DNA from: Woeseiaceae bacterium
GTDB lineage: Bacteria > Pseudomonadota > Gammaproteobacteria > Steroidobacterales > Woeseiaceae
Length of the DNA stretch: 64,000 bases
Reading direction: 5' to 3'
Assembly (NCBI GenBank): GCA_024640365.1
Contig: JAHEFE010000001.1
Coordinates: 62,001-126,000 of the forward strand
Shown here piece after piece: positions 17,197 through 26,213 of this stretch. A program made the position numbers and the translations under genes. Position 1 is the stretch's first letter. Each line of letters begins with the position of its first letter. The notes under the pieces were generated by a model. The model was given only the letters and a program-made list of their open reading frames with translations, did not search any database and was not told the DNA's origin.

Positions 17197-18100
17197 GCAT
17201 CGTCGGAACGACGCTTTCGAGTGAGCGCGGTGTTATGCCAAGTTGGGTGATCCCATTCTCATCGGCAATATTGTCGATGCTTAATGAACGTAGATTATCG
17301 ATTGAGAATGGTTTGCCGGGGATCCACTCAAAAACTTGTGCCTGCAGTGAAGCAAGGCCATCGGGCAGACCCATAACGGCCCGATGTAATCCCATGCAGT
17401 CTGCGATATAGGTGACGATGTCCCGCAGTGCGTAGGTTCTTGGCCCACACAGGGTGAAAGTTTTGCCAAAGCAGGATTTGTCGTCCATTGACCGGAAGAA
17501 GGCGGCCGCCACGTCACCGACGAATACGGGCTGGAATCGCGCGTCCGGCTTAGCCAGTGGAAATAGCGGCAGATGTCGCAGCAGCTCCGCGAAGCGATTG
17601 ATGAAGCCATCGCCGCTGCCAAAAATGACTGATGGTTGAAATATGGTGTAGCTCACGGCGGGTGGGCAGTGGGCGCGGATAAATAACTCGGCTTTACCTT
17701 TGCTTGCCAGGTAATGGCTGGGACCGTCGTCTGCGTGCGCTTTGAGCGCACTCATGTGCAGTAGCCGAGGCACGCCGCATTGTTTGCAGGCTGTGACTAT
17801 CTTTTCAGTTAGTTCGACATGCGCATGGGTGAAACCATTACCGTGGTCTCTGCCACGTTCATTCAAAATACCGACCAGGTTGATTGCGACATCAGAATCG
17901 ATAAGCAATTGGCGTAGCACACCGCTGTCATGAATATCTGCCTCGACGACTTTTACCGACTGCATTACTGCCATGTCTTTATGTAAAGCTCGAAGACGAG
18001 TGGGAACAACTACCCGATGTCCGGCCGCCGCGAGCCGCGCGACCAGTTGGCGGCCGACAAAGCCGCTGCCACCGAATACGCACACTGTATGAGTTTTCAT
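17138..18100 (-). CDS. NDUFA9-like NAD(P)-binding atypical SDR
   Basis: This is an extended or atypical SDR with the Rossmann motif GGSGFVGRQL at the N-terminus, AINLVGI, and LLHMSALKAH, where the usual catalytic Tyr-x-x-x-Lys is represented by YLASKGKAE. It resembles the complex I NDUFA9 subfamily, in which many members bind NADPH without clear catalysis. Later motifs are PSVIFGSGDGFINRF and PVFVGDVA. At 320 aa the length is normal. It lies downstream of degQ on the same strand, but the strong hairpin at 18170-18202 separates them. Confidence 0.85.
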   Translation of the reverse strand: MKTHTVCVFGGSGFVGRQLVARLAAAGHRVVVPTRLRALHKDMAVMQSVKVVEADIHDSGVLRQLLIDSDVAINLVGILNERGRDHGNGFTHAHVELTEKIVTACKQCGVPRLLHMSALKAHADDGPSHYLASKGKAELFIRAHCPPAVSYTIFQPSVIFGSGDGFINRFAELLRHLPLFPLAKPDARFQPVFVGDVAAAFFRSMDDKSCFGKTFTLCGPRTYALRDIVTYIADCMGLHRAVMGLPDGLASLQAQVFEWIPGKPFSIDNLRSLSIDNIADENGITQLGITPRSLESVVPTMLKDRGRNARYSILRKHAGR

Positions 18101-18169
18101 TATTTGCTCCGGCTACGTGTCACGGGGTGATAATTGTACATGGCGCGGTCAGGCTAAATTTAGATCAAT

Positions 18170-18202
18170 AAAAAAGGCGCTGCGAATGTCGCAGCGCCTT
18201 TT
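18170..18202 (-). terminator. Intrinsic terminator after degQ-like gene
   Basis: A perfect 10-bp stem (GGCGCTGCGA at 18176-18185 with TCGCAGCGCC at 18189-18198) has a 3-nt loop. An A run on one side and a T run on the other make it usable in both directions. It lies 30 bp after the protease stop codon. Confidence 0.85.
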
Positions 18203-18232
18203 GCATGGTTTGCCTTCGTGGAATCTCGCCGT

Positions 18233-19588
18233 TTAGCGAATCTGCAACATTATTGCTCGATCACCGCGGGCTACCAGCAAGAATAAAATGTCATTGTTCT
18301 TGGCCAGCTCCTGCAGCTCCTCAAGGTTGCCGACGGCGCGTCGATTGATCGCAGTAATCACGTCACCGACTCGTAACCCACGCTGCGCAGCTGGGCTGCC
18401 AGGTTCAACCGCTGTGACTTCGACGCCAGCACCGATGGTGGTTTTAGAGTTTGCAAATTGCGCGCCAGCGAGACCTGGGTGGATGTCATTACCTTCGCCC
18501 TGATTCGCGACAAGGCGATCGAGTGTAGCGGTCGTTTTGCGGGTTTTATCTCCGCGCATGTAGGAAATATTGACCTTGTCACCGGAACCAAGCAGGCCGA
18601 TGGTGTTGCGTAATTCGCTCGCACCAATAATTCTCTTGCCGTTAACTTCGGTGATGATGTCATCAACTTTCAAACCTGCTTTTTCAGCTGCTGAGCCGGG
18701 TTCAACACCGGAGATTAGCGCGCCATTTTCCACTGTAGCGCCGATGACTTTGGCGTTTTGTGCGTCAATCGTAGTTATCGAAACACCCAGCAGGCCGCGA
18801 CGAACTTCACCGAAATCAATAATCTGGCGCATTATCGATTTGGCAATACTTGATGGAACGGCAAAGCCGATGCCAACATTGCCGCCAGAGCCGCTGATGA
18901 TTGCCGAATTAATACCGACCAGCTCGCCGCGCATGTTGACCAGAGCGCCACCTGAATTTCCGGGATTGATGGAGGCGTCTGTCTGGATGAAATCTTCGTA
19001 TCCGTCACGGCTGATGCCAGTACGGCCGAGGGCGCTGACGATACCGGACGTAACTGTGTGACCCAGGCCAAACGGGTTGCCGATGGCGATCACAAAGTCT
19101 CCAACCTGCAGGTTCGTTGAGTCGCCGATGGCGATTTCGGTAAGGTTCTTGGCGTCTACTTTGATAACGGCAATATCTGTTGCCGCGTCAGAGCCGACGA
19201 CTACAGCATCAAGGACTTCATCATCCAGCAGGCTGATTTGAATCTCGTCAGCGTTCTCAACAACGTGGTGATTAGTGAGAATGTAACCATTTTTGGCATC
19301 GATAATTACGCCTGATCCGGCGCTTGCTATGTGTCTGGGTGCACCGCTTGCACCAGGATGATCCGGAATGCCGAAGAATCGTCTAAAGGGGTCTTCGCCG
19401 AAAGGCGACCGGGATTCGACAGTTTGGCTGACACGGATGTTGACTACCGCAGGGGAGGCCATTTTGACGATCGGAGCGAGACTGGGCAGCGGCTCGTTAT
19501 TAATGCGTTCCGGCAAAGCGGCATGGCTGCTGGTGCCAGTCAGGAAAAGAAGTAAAACAATTTTCGACAGAGAAACCCTATGCGTCAT
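18233..19588 (-). CDS. DegQ/DegP-type periplasmic serine endoprotease
   Basis: The HtrA-family protease degrades misfolded envelope proteins. A signal peptide ends near SSHA-A (residue 23). The trypsin-like domain shows His in TNHHVV, Asp in AATDIAVI and Ser in NPGNSGGAL. Two PDZ domains follow (about 250-340, with GLLGVSI and GSAAEKAGLKVDDII; about 370-450, with GSPAAQRGLRVGDVI). At 451 aa it is closer to DegQ than DegP, because the long LA loop is short here. Monocistronic. A possible promoter is TTGTTA-18-TATGAA near 19630-19659. Confidence 0.93.
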   Translation of the reverse strand: MTHRVSLSKIVLLLFLTGTSSHAALPERINNEPLPSLAPIVKMASPAVVNIRVSQTVESRSPFGEDPFRRFFGIPDHPGASGAPRHIASAGSGVIIDAKNGYILTNHHVVENADEIQISLLDDEVLDAVVVGSDAATDIAVIKVDAKNLTEIAIGDSTNLQVGDFVIAIGNPFGLGHTVTSGIVSALGRTGISRDGYEDFIQTDASINPGNSGGALVNMRGELVGINSAIISGSGGNVGIGFAVPSSIAKSIMRQIIDFGEVRRGLLGVSITTIDAQNAKVIGATVENGALISGVEPGSAAEKAGLKVDDIITEVNGKRIIGASELRNTIGLLGSGDKVNISYMRGDKTRKTTATLDRLVANQGEGNDIHPGLAGAQFANSKTTIGAGVEVTAVEPGSPAAQRGLRVGDVITAINRRAVGNLEELQELAKNNDILFLLVARGDRAIMLQIR

Positions 19589-20126
19589 TTGAGAATGTCC
19601 TAGGTAATAGTTTGCTACATTGCACCGTATTCATATGAGGCTGAACCCCTCGTTAACAAGTGCAGGGTACTTGGATGACTCTATATATAGACTAAAAGTT
19701 CCTTCATGGCGCTTCTAGCTAATCATTTGTCCGTGGTGCATTGATGCGTGGGAAGGCCGAATCGTCGCAGGGCTAAGGGCAATAATGCGCCACCACCGTT
19801 GCACGGCCGCGAGAATTGAATCCAGAAGAACTCGGCTCTTCTTCGATAAAAAAATCAACTAGATAGTCAGGTGGGAAGGAGTTTTGCGGTCCGTCGATCG
19901 TGTTTCCGATGCCGTTGAGCGCTGACTAAAAAGCCCTGAAAAACTAGTGAAAATGCCAGATTATGTTGCAAGAATTGGTTTTTTTATGCCTACTAGATGT
20001 TGTGGAGTAGCTAGTCGCGGGAAAGTAGAAAAAAAAGTTCATGTTTTTAAAGCAAATTTTATGAAATATAGTATAAGCCATTGAAAATGTTAATTTTAGA
20101 TATGGTTAATTAATTGCCGCAAGGTC

Positions 20127-20155
20127 TTGACAGAGGCGCTGCGCAGGCATAATCT
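20127..20155 (+). promoter_or_regulatory. Predicted sigma-70 promoter for nrdJa-nrdJb
   Basis: A perfect -35 TTGACA (20127-20132) is followed after 17 bp by TAATCT (20150-20155), or after 15 bp by CATAAT (20148-20153). Transcription would start near 20160, leaving a leader of about 175 nt before the nrdJa start codon. Confidence 0.6.
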
Positions 20156-20168
20156 TTATCTCAACTTG

Positions 20169-20184
20169 GCACTACATCTTGTGC
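20169..20184 (+). promoter_or_regulatory. NrdR-box-like operator upstream of nrdJa
   Basis: The 16-bp site GCACTACATCTTGTGC fits the NrdR consensus acaCwAtATaTwGtgt at all strongly conserved core positions (C, A, A, T, T, G), with symmetric flanks. It lies just after the predicted transcription start, where the NrdR repressor would block transcription. NrdR sites usually come in pairs; only one clear box is seen here. Confidence 0.55.
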
Positions 20185-20335
20185 CTTAAAAAAATGAAAA
20201 TAGTTGCCAGTTTTGGCTTTAGCCGGCGTAGTTATATGTATCGGTGACTGGGATTCTATTCGCTGTCGTTCATGGACGATAACAATTAAAAGGGCAGCCT
20301 CCTTTAAGGGGTTTTTCGGGGAGAAAAGGGACAAA

Positions 20336-22483
20336 ATGAAGTCCGCTATGAAATTGGGCACAAAAGCAGTAGCCGAAATAACGATTCAGCCCGCATCGCT
20401 GGATATTTGGAACGCTAAATATCGATTGTCATCCAAGGATGGCAATGACATTGATATCACCATTGACGATACGTATAAGCGCGTCGCACATGCGCTGGCA
20501 GATGTTGAAGAAGAGTCCCTGCGAGACAAGTGGTATCCGGAATTTCTCTGGGCGTTGCGCAGTGGTGCAATTCCGGCAGGCCGCATCATTTCGAATGCAG
20601 GCGCACAAGCGCATAAGCCAGCGACGTCGACTATCAATTGCACCGTCTCAGGTACGGTTGCTGACTCGATGGATAACATTTTAAACAAGGTTCATGAGGC
20701 GGGTCTGACACTCAAGGCTGGCTGTGGCATTGGCTATGAATTTTCGACGCTGCGTCCCAAGGGTGCTTACGTAACGGGCGCCGGCTCATTTACTTCTGGC
20801 CCGCTTTCCTTCATGGATATTTATGATCGGATGTGTTTCACCGTGTCATCGGCAGGAGGGCGTCGTGGTGCCCAGATGGCTACATTTGATGTGGGTCATC
20901 CGGATGTCATGGACTTTATTCGCGCCAAACGTGAAAACGGGCGCCTGCGGCAGTTCAATCTTTCGTTACTTGTAACGGACGAGTTCATGCAGGCTGTCAT
21001 TGCGGACGAGGATTGGCAACTCGCTTTTCCTGTTTGTAAAAAAGAGATTGAAAACGATCAGTTGGATGTTTCGGACGGGAGCCAGTTTGTCTGGAGAACC
21101 TGGCCGGAAGAGGGCGATTACGTAAGGGATGATCATGGTTTGGTTGCCTGCAAGGTATACCGAACCATGCCGGCGCGTCGGGTCTGGGACGTCATTATGG
21201 CGTCGACTTACGATTTTGCAGAGCCTGGATTCGTGTTGATCGATAAGGTCAACGAAATGAATAACAACTGGTTTACGGAAAATATTCGTGCGACGAATCC
21301 TTGCGGTGAACAGCCACTACCGCCATACGGATCGTGCTTGCTGGGATCGATTAACCTGACCAAGCTGGTACTTGATCCGTTTACAGATGGCGCTCGTTTT
21401 GATTGGAATGAATTCCGCAAGCTTGTTCAGGTATTCACACGAATGCTCGATAACGTCGTGGAGATTAACGGGCTACCGCTGGCACGGCAGCGCGATGAAA
21501 TTAATCGTAAGCGCCGTCATGGGATGGGCTTCCTTGGTCTTGGCTCTACAATCACGATGCTTGGCATGAAATATGGTTCCGAAGATTCCGTGACCTTTAC
21601 CGAGGAGGTTGCTAAGCAATTGGCGATCGCCGGCTGGGAGGCAGGGTTAGAGCTGGCCAAGGAAAAGGGTCCTGCGCCCATAATGAACGAAATGTTCGAA
21701 GTCACTCGATTCATGCTACATCAGCGGCCCGAAATGATTACTGACGGCTATCGGGTTGGCGATAAAGTCGCCGGCCGCGTATTGCATAGCCGCTACAGCC
21801 GATACATGCAGCGGATTGGCAGTGAGAAGCCGGAATTGGTTGCTGAGTTGGCTGAAGTCGGCGCCAGGTTTACGCACCACAGCTCTATTGCGCCGACAGG
21901 CACAATTTCATTGTCACTGGCGAATAACGCCAGTAACGGTATCGAACCAAGTTTTGCCCATCACTATTTTCGCAACGTGATCAGGGAAGGGAAGAAATCG
22001 AAAGAGAAAGTCGACGTATTCTCGTTCGAGCTGCTCGCTTATAGAGAGCTGATTAATCCGAACGCGAGACACGACGTTGAGGATGGTAGCGATTGTTTGC
22101 CAGATTACTTTATAACGGCATCTGATATCTCTCCGCGGCAGCATGTTGATATCCAGGCAGCCGCACAGAAATGGATCGATTCATCTATTTCGAAAACGGC
22201 GAATGTGCCAACAGATTATCCGTATGATGATTTCAAAGAGATCTATTTGTACGCCTATGAGAAAGGGCTGAAAGGATGTACGACCTTCAGATTTAATCCG
22301 GAAGCTTTCCAGGGTGTATTGGTTAAAGAGAAAGATCTAAAGAATACGACTTATACGTTTACGCTCGATGATGGCTCGGAAGTGGAGCTTACGGGTGATG
22401 AAGAAATCGAATACGATGGCGAGACGCATACAGCTGCTAACTTATTCGATGCTTTAAAAGAGGGTTATTACGGCAAGTTATAG
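20336..22483 (+). CDS. nrdJ: Class II (adenosylcobalamin-dependent) ribonucleotide reductase, catalytic part NrdJa
   Basis: It reduces ribonucleotides to deoxyribonucleotides using vitamin B12 coenzyme, with or without oxygen. The 715-aa protein has the active-site segment NPCGEQPLPPYGSCLLGSIN (finger-loop Cys and Glu), the phosphate-binding SIAPTGTISL and a first redox Cys in STINCTVSG. ATG 20336 is chosen because a GGGGAGAAAAGGG purine tract precedes it; the frame extends to 20204 without a ribosome binding site. The C-terminal redox-active Cys tail is missing and is supplied by the next gene, as in the split NrdJa/NrdJb of Pseudomonas aeruginosa. Confidence 0.93.
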   Translation: MKSAMKLGTKAVAEITIQPASLDIWNAKYRLSSKDGNDIDITIDDTYKRVAHALADVEEESLRDKWYPEFLWALRSGAIPAGRIISNAGAQAHKPATSTINCTVSGTVADSMDNILNKVHEAGLTLKAGCGIGYEFSTLRPKGAYVTGAGSFTSGPLSFMDIYDRMCFTVSSAGGRRGAQMATFDVGHPDVMDFIRAKRENGRLRQFNLSLLVTDEFMQAVIADEDWQLAFPVCKKEIENDQLDVSDGSQFVWRTWPEEGDYVRDDHGLVACKVYRTMPARRVWDVIMASTYDFAEPGFVLIDKVNEMNNNWFTENIRATNPCGEQPLPPYGSCLLGSINLTKLVLDPFTDGARFDWNEFRKLVQVFTRMLDNVVEINGLPLARQRDEINRKRRHGMGFLGLGSTITMLGMKYGSEDSVTFTEEVAKQLAIAGWEAGLELAKEKGPAPIMNEMFEVTRFMLHQRPEMITDGYRVGDKVAGRVLHSRYSRYMQRIGSEKPELVAELAEVGARFTHHSSIAPTGTISLSLANNASNGIEPSFAHHYFRNVIREGKKSKEKVDVFSFELLAYRELINPNARHDVEDGSDCLPDYFITASDISPRQHVDIQAAAQKWIDSSISKTANVPTDYPYDDFKEIYLYAYEKGLKGCTTFRFNPEAFQGVLVKEKDLKNTTYTFTLDDGSEVELTGDEEIEYDGETHTAANLFDALKEGYYGKL

Positions 22484-22598
22484 CGGTGCGGTTTGTTTTA
22501 GCTGTCGTCAGATTGACGTGGTAGCGAGCAGTAAATAATTGATAGCCGGGCGATCCATGGTATCGCGTGGCAGTAGAAAAAATTGAGGTAAGCAGTAC

Positions 22599-23312
22599 AT
22601 GAGCTCTATAAAGATCGACAAGAAAATCGTCGGCTATGCAGTAAAGAAGCCAGAAGAGAAAGCCACGCGTCCGAAACCGGAAATTCGCCGCGAACCCCGT
22701 GCGGAGGGTAGTGCGGAAGTTATTCGTATGCACGAGAAGCTTGAGCGGCCGGAGGTTTTGATTGGTTCAACCTACAAGGTCAAAACGCCTGTTTCTGATC
22801 ACGCGATGTATGTAACGATAAATGACATTATTCTCAACGAGGGAACCGAGCACGAACAACGCCGACCCTTTGAGGTCTTCATCAATTCGAAAAACCTGGA
22901 TCACTACCAGTGGATTGTTGCACTAACCCGCATTATTTCCGCCGTATTCAGGAAGGGTGGCGACGTAACGTTCCTGGTTGATGAGTTGAAGGCTGTTTTT
23001 GATCCACGTGGTGGTTATTGGCAGCCCGGTGGTAAATTCATGCCGTCGATCATCGCAGAGTTGGGCTATATTGTTGAGAAGCACCTTATCTGGATAGGGC
23101 TCCTGGCTAAACCAGGCCTTGACGAAAACCAGCAAAAGCTGGTTGATGAAAAACGCGCCGAATTTGAGGAGCGCAACAAGCAACAGGATGCTTTTTCCAA
23201 GAGCGAATTTCCGGAAGGGGCGCAGCTTTGCGCCAAGTGTAGTGTTGTAGCTGCGGTGATGATGGATGGCTGTATGACTTGCCTGAGTTGCGGCGATTCG
23301 AAGTGCGGCTAG
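22599..23312 (+). CDS. NrdJb: separate C-terminal part of class II ribonucleotide reductase
   Basis: This 237-aa protein corresponds to the C-terminal half of long NrdJ enzymes. It has a basic, charged start (KKPEEKATRPKPEIRREPR), a core domain (AMYVTINDIIL, RPFEVFINSKN, ALTRIISAVFRKGGD) and a Cys-rich tail, CAKCS then CMTCLSCGDSKCG. The tail should re-reduce the catalytic disulfide or bind zinc. It begins 115 bp after nrdJa with TTGAGGTAAGC upstream of ATG 22599. The two are likely one operon. NrdJb is known to be needed for activity in P. aeruginosa. Confidence 0.88.
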   Translation: MSSIKIDKKIVGYAVKKPEEKATRPKPEIRREPRAEGSAEVIRMHEKLERPEVLIGSTYKVKTPVSDHAMYVTINDIILNEGTEHEQRRPFEVFINSKNLDHYQWIVALTRIISAVFRKGGDVTFLVDELKAVFDPRGGYWQPGGKFMPSIIAELGYIVEKHLIWIGLLAKPGLDENQQKLVDEKRAEFEERNKQQDAFSKSEFPEGAQLCAKCSVVAAVMMDGCMTCLSCGDSKCG

Positions 23313-23348
23313 AGCCGTTTCCGAATTCTCAAGTTTGAGAATAAATTC

Positions 23349-23385
23349 CAGTGCTCACAGATGATCGCCATCACTGTGGGCACTG
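23349..23385 (+). promoter_or_regulatory. 12-bp hairpin in the hldE leader
   Basis: CAGTGCTCACAG (23349-23360) pairs with CTGTGGGCACTG (23374-23385) through 12 bp including one G-U, with a 13-nt loop. It ends 15 nt before the GTG start of hldE. No T tract follows, so it is not a standard terminator. Confidence 0.55.
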
Positions 23386-23400
23386 TAGTAATATTCGTCC

Positions 23401-24816
23401 GTGACTTTACGAATCCCTGATTTTTCCCGCGCCAACGTTTTGGTGGCGGGTGATGTGATGCTGGACCGTTACTGGTTTGGCGGAACCAACCGTATTTCTC
23501 CAGAGGCACCGGTGCCCGTTGTCCATATTCAGGACAGCGATGAGCGTCCCGGTGGCGCAGCAAACGTTGCGGTAAACCTCGCAAGCCTTAATGCCAAAAC
23601 GATGCTCCTTGGCGTTGTTGGTGACGATGAGGCAGGCGATCGACTCCATAAGCTATTGAATGATCTGGCTATTGATTGTCGGTTCACCCGCACCGCGAAT
23701 CAGCCCACTATTACCAAGACCCGAGTCCTTAGTCGCGGCCAGCAACTTATTCGCCTTGATCAGGAAAAACAGTATCAACAAGATGCCATCGAGGCCTCAG
23801 TAGAAGATGCGTTGACGTGGGCCAACATGGTCATTCTCTCTGATTACGGCAAGGGTGCCTTACAGAATATTGAAGACCTGATTGAGCGCTGTTGTGCCAA
23901 GGGTCTACCGGTATTGGTGGACCCTAAAGGCACTGATTTCGAACGCTACCGGGGCGCAACCTTGCTTACTCCGAACCAGGGAGAATTTGAAGCCGTCGCT
24001 GGCCGCTGCGCTGACGAAGAAGCGCTGGTTACGAAAGCCCGTCAGATGATCGATGATCTTGATCTTGGCGCGCTCCTTGTCACGCGCAGTGAAAAGGGCA
24101 TGATGATCATGGAGAAGGACGGGGAGCCCACTTTTCTTTCGACCGAGGCCAGGCAGGTTTACGACGTCACCGGCGCCGGTGATACAGTGATTGCTACGCT
24201 GGCAGCCGCGCTCGCATCGGGAAGTGATCTGTTTGCAGCGGCTTCGCTGGCTAATCTTGCGGCGGGACTGGTCGTACGCAAGATCGGTGTTGCCACGGCA
24301 ACCCCGGCCGAACTCAAGGTGGCATTGCATCGACGTGGAAAGGGCGGTCGGGGCATGGTGCCAGAAGCTGAACTACTGGTGCTTGTTGATGAGGTTCGCG
24401 AGCGCAATGAAGTTGTCGTAATGACCAATGGGTGTTTTGACGTGCTGCATGCCGGACACGTGGCTTATCTCGAAGAAGCTAAAAGTCTGGGGGATCGCCT
24501 TATTGTCGCGGTCAACGATGATGATTCCGTGAGGCGCCTTAAAGGGGAGTCGCGACCGATCAATGCACTGCCGGATCGTATGTCGGTACTTGCGGGTCTT
24601 GCGGCCGTTGATTGGGTGGTCCCATTCACCGAAGACACGCCGGCGCGGCTGATTAGTGCAGTTCTGCCAAACATTCTCGTTAAAGGTGGAGATTATAAAG
24701 TCAGTGATATCGCTGGAGCCAAAGAAGTATTACGGAACGGCGGAGAGGTAAGAACGCTTGCCTTTCACGAGGGGCATTCATCCACTCGGATCATCAATAG
24801 TCTCGCTGACAATTGA
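23401..24816 (+). CDS. hldE: Bifunctional heptose-7-phosphate kinase / heptose-1-phosphate adenylyltransferase HldE
   Basis: Makes ADP-glycero-manno-heptose for the LPS inner core. The N-terminal ribokinase-like domain (about 1-315) has VAGDVMLDRYWFGG, the RPGGAANVAVNLA substrate motif and the catalytic DVTGAGDTV. The C-terminal nucleotidyltransferase domain (about 340-471) has TNGCFDVLHAGHV, the HxGH motif. Start is GTG 23401 and aligns with E. coli HldE, although no clear Shine-Dalgarno is seen. At 471 aa the length is standard. A leader hairpin ends just upstream. waaA follows after 71 bp. Confidence 0.96.
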   Translation: MTLRIPDFSRANVLVAGDVMLDRYWFGGTNRISPEAPVPVVHIQDSDERPGGAANVAVNLASLNAKTMLLGVVGDDEAGDRLHKLLNDLAIDCRFTRTANQPTITKTRVLSRGQQLIRLDQEKQYQQDAIEASVEDALTWANMVILSDYGKGALQNIEDLIERCCAKGLPVLVDPKGTDFERYRGATLLTPNQGEFEAVAGRCADEEALVTKARQMIDDLDLGALLVTRSEKGMMIMEKDGEPTFLSTEARQVYDVTGAGDTVIATLAAALASGSDLFAAASLANLAAGLVVRKIGVATATPAELKVALHRRGKGGRGMVPEAELLVLVDEVRERNEVVVMTNGCFDVLHAGHVAYLEEAKSLGDRLIVAVNDDDSVRRLKGESRPINALPDRMSVLAGLAAVDWVVPFTEDTPARLISAVLPNILVKGGDYKVSDIAGAKEVLRNGGEVRTLAFHEGHSSTRIINSLADN

Positions 24817-24887
24817 TGCTGCGACCGCGGCCGCGATAAGGATGACTGTTTGTCTTATTCTGCCGGCACATAGCTGAAGCCGAAAAC

Positions 24888-26198
24888 ATGTCTGAACGAT
24901 TACTGAAAACCAGCCTTGTCCGGATGACGTATTTGGCGGCGGCTTACCTGCTATTACCTTTATTCGTTTTGTACTGGCTATGGCGAGCGGCGTCCAAACC
25001 AGTGTACAGGGACCACTTGAGTCAGCGCTTCGGATTCAACTATCCGGAATTTTCCCGCAGCAGTATCTGGATACATGCGGTTTCGGTAGGCGAGGTCCAG
25101 GCCTCGATTCCATTAGTGAAGAGTTTGCTCAACGAGTTTCCGGAGCGCGACGTCATTGTAAGTACGGTTACCCCCACTGGAGCGGAGCGAGTCCGGACTT
25201 TGTTCGCGGGTAAGGTGCACCATTGTTACATTCCCTACGAATCACCTGGCGCCGTTCGTCGCTTCTTCGATGCGGTTAAGCCTTCACTTGCCCTAATTAT
25301 GGAGACCGAGCTCTGGCCAAATCTTTTTCACGAATGTGAAGAAAGAAATGTACCTCTGGTTCTCGTGAGTGCAAGAATTTCGGTCAAGTCAGTATCTCGT
25401 TATCAGTTTTTGTTGCCCCTGTTTCGAAAGGCGCTGTCACATGGCATTATCATCGCTGCGCAAACTCAGGCCGATGAAGAGAGATTCCTGTCACTAGGTG
25501 CCGAGCCGCAGCGAACATCAGTAATGGGGAATATAAAATTCGATGTTGACTGCCCAGTCAATCTCCGGGCAGATGGTGCTGCGTTGCGCAAAAAAAGTTT
25601 TGGGGACCGGCCTGTATGGGTCGCGGGTAGTACCCATGAGGGTGAAGAAGAAATAATTCTGCAGGCCCATCAGATATTAATGCAGTCCTTGCCTGACGCG
25701 TTGCTGGTATTGGTGCCGAGACATCCGGAGCGATTTTCCGTTGTTCGCGGTCTGTTGGACAAACATGGATTGCGCGTTTCGGAGCGGTCCACGAACCAGA
25801 TTTGTTCTGCGGAAAGCCAGGTTTTCCTGGGTGACACCATGGGCGAATTACTGCTGTTCTACGCGGCCAGCGATGTTGCGTTTGTCGGCGGCAGTCTGGT
25901 ACCAATTGGCGGTCATAATATGCTGGAGCCGGCGATGTTGGGTTTGCCAATAATTACAGGCCCGCACGTTTTTAATGCGCAGGACATCGCCGATTTATTT
26001 ATTGATGATGGCGCGGCGGTCTTGGTGGATAACGCCGTCGAGTTGGCTGAGACGGTTTGTAATCTGCTGACGAACTCTGCTGAAAGGACGGCGATCGGCG
26101 GCAGGGGTGAGCAACTCTTACGGCGCAATCGAGGCGCGTTGCGGCGTTTGTTGACGCTGCTTTTGCCTCTGGTCAACGCCGCTAAGGAACGGCGCTAA
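24888..26198 (+). CDS. waaA: 3-deoxy-D-manno-octulosonic acid transferase WaaA (KdtA)
   Basis: This glycosyltransferase adds Kdo residues to lipid IVA on the cytoplasmic face of the inner membrane. An N-terminal membrane anchor (LAAAYLLLPLFVLYWLW) is followed by the family motif IWIHAVSVGEV, with the base Glu, then METELWPN. The C-terminal GT-B domain has PIGGHNMLEPAMLGLPIITGP. At 436 aa the length is normal. Functional link with hldE: both build the LPS core. Convergent with tolC, with only 15 bp between the stops. Confidence 0.95.
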   Translation: MSERLLKTSLVRMTYLAAAYLLLPLFVLYWLWRAASKPVYRDHLSQRFGFNYPEFSRSSIWIHAVSVGEVQASIPLVKSLLNEFPERDVIVSTVTPTGAERVRTLFAGKVHHCYIPYESPGAVRRFFDAVKPSLALIMETELWPNLFHECEERNVPLVLVSARISVKSVSRYQFLLPLFRKALSHGIIIAAQTQADEERFLSLGAEPQRTSVMGNIKFDVDCPVNLRADGAALRKKSFGDRPVWVAGSTHEGEEEIILQAHQILMQSLPDALLVLVPRHPERFSVVRGLLDKHGLRVSERSTNQICSAESQVFLGDTMGELLLFYAASDVAFVGGSLVPIGGHNMLEPAMLGLPIITGPHVFNAQDIADLFIDDGAAVLVDNAVELAETVCNLLTNSAERTAIGGRGEQLLRRNRGALRRLLTLLLPLVNAAKERR

Positions 26199-26213
26199 CC
26201 AGAGTTCATATCA

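Larger units (their letters stand above)
19589..20335. other. Long AT-rich intergenic region between degQ and nrdJa
   Basis: The 747 bases contain no supported gene. They hold the likely degQ promoter (19630-19659, minus) and a perfect palindrome with core CTATATATAG at 19681-19690. A markedly AT-rich stretch runs over roughly 19970-20115, and the nrdJ promoter and NrdR-like box lie at 20127-20184. I see no cobalamin riboswitch core. Short open frames here have no ribosome binding sites or recognisable products. Confidence 0.6.

Noticed and set aside
20204-20335. N-terminal extension of NrdJa from a TTG at 20204
   Set aside because: No ribosome binding site, poor similarity of the added 44 residues to the family, and a strong purine tract before ATG 20336.
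20160-20335. Cobalamin riboswitch before nrdJ
   Set aside because: I looked for a B12-box-like conserved core in the leader and found none; the NrdR-like box explains the control better.
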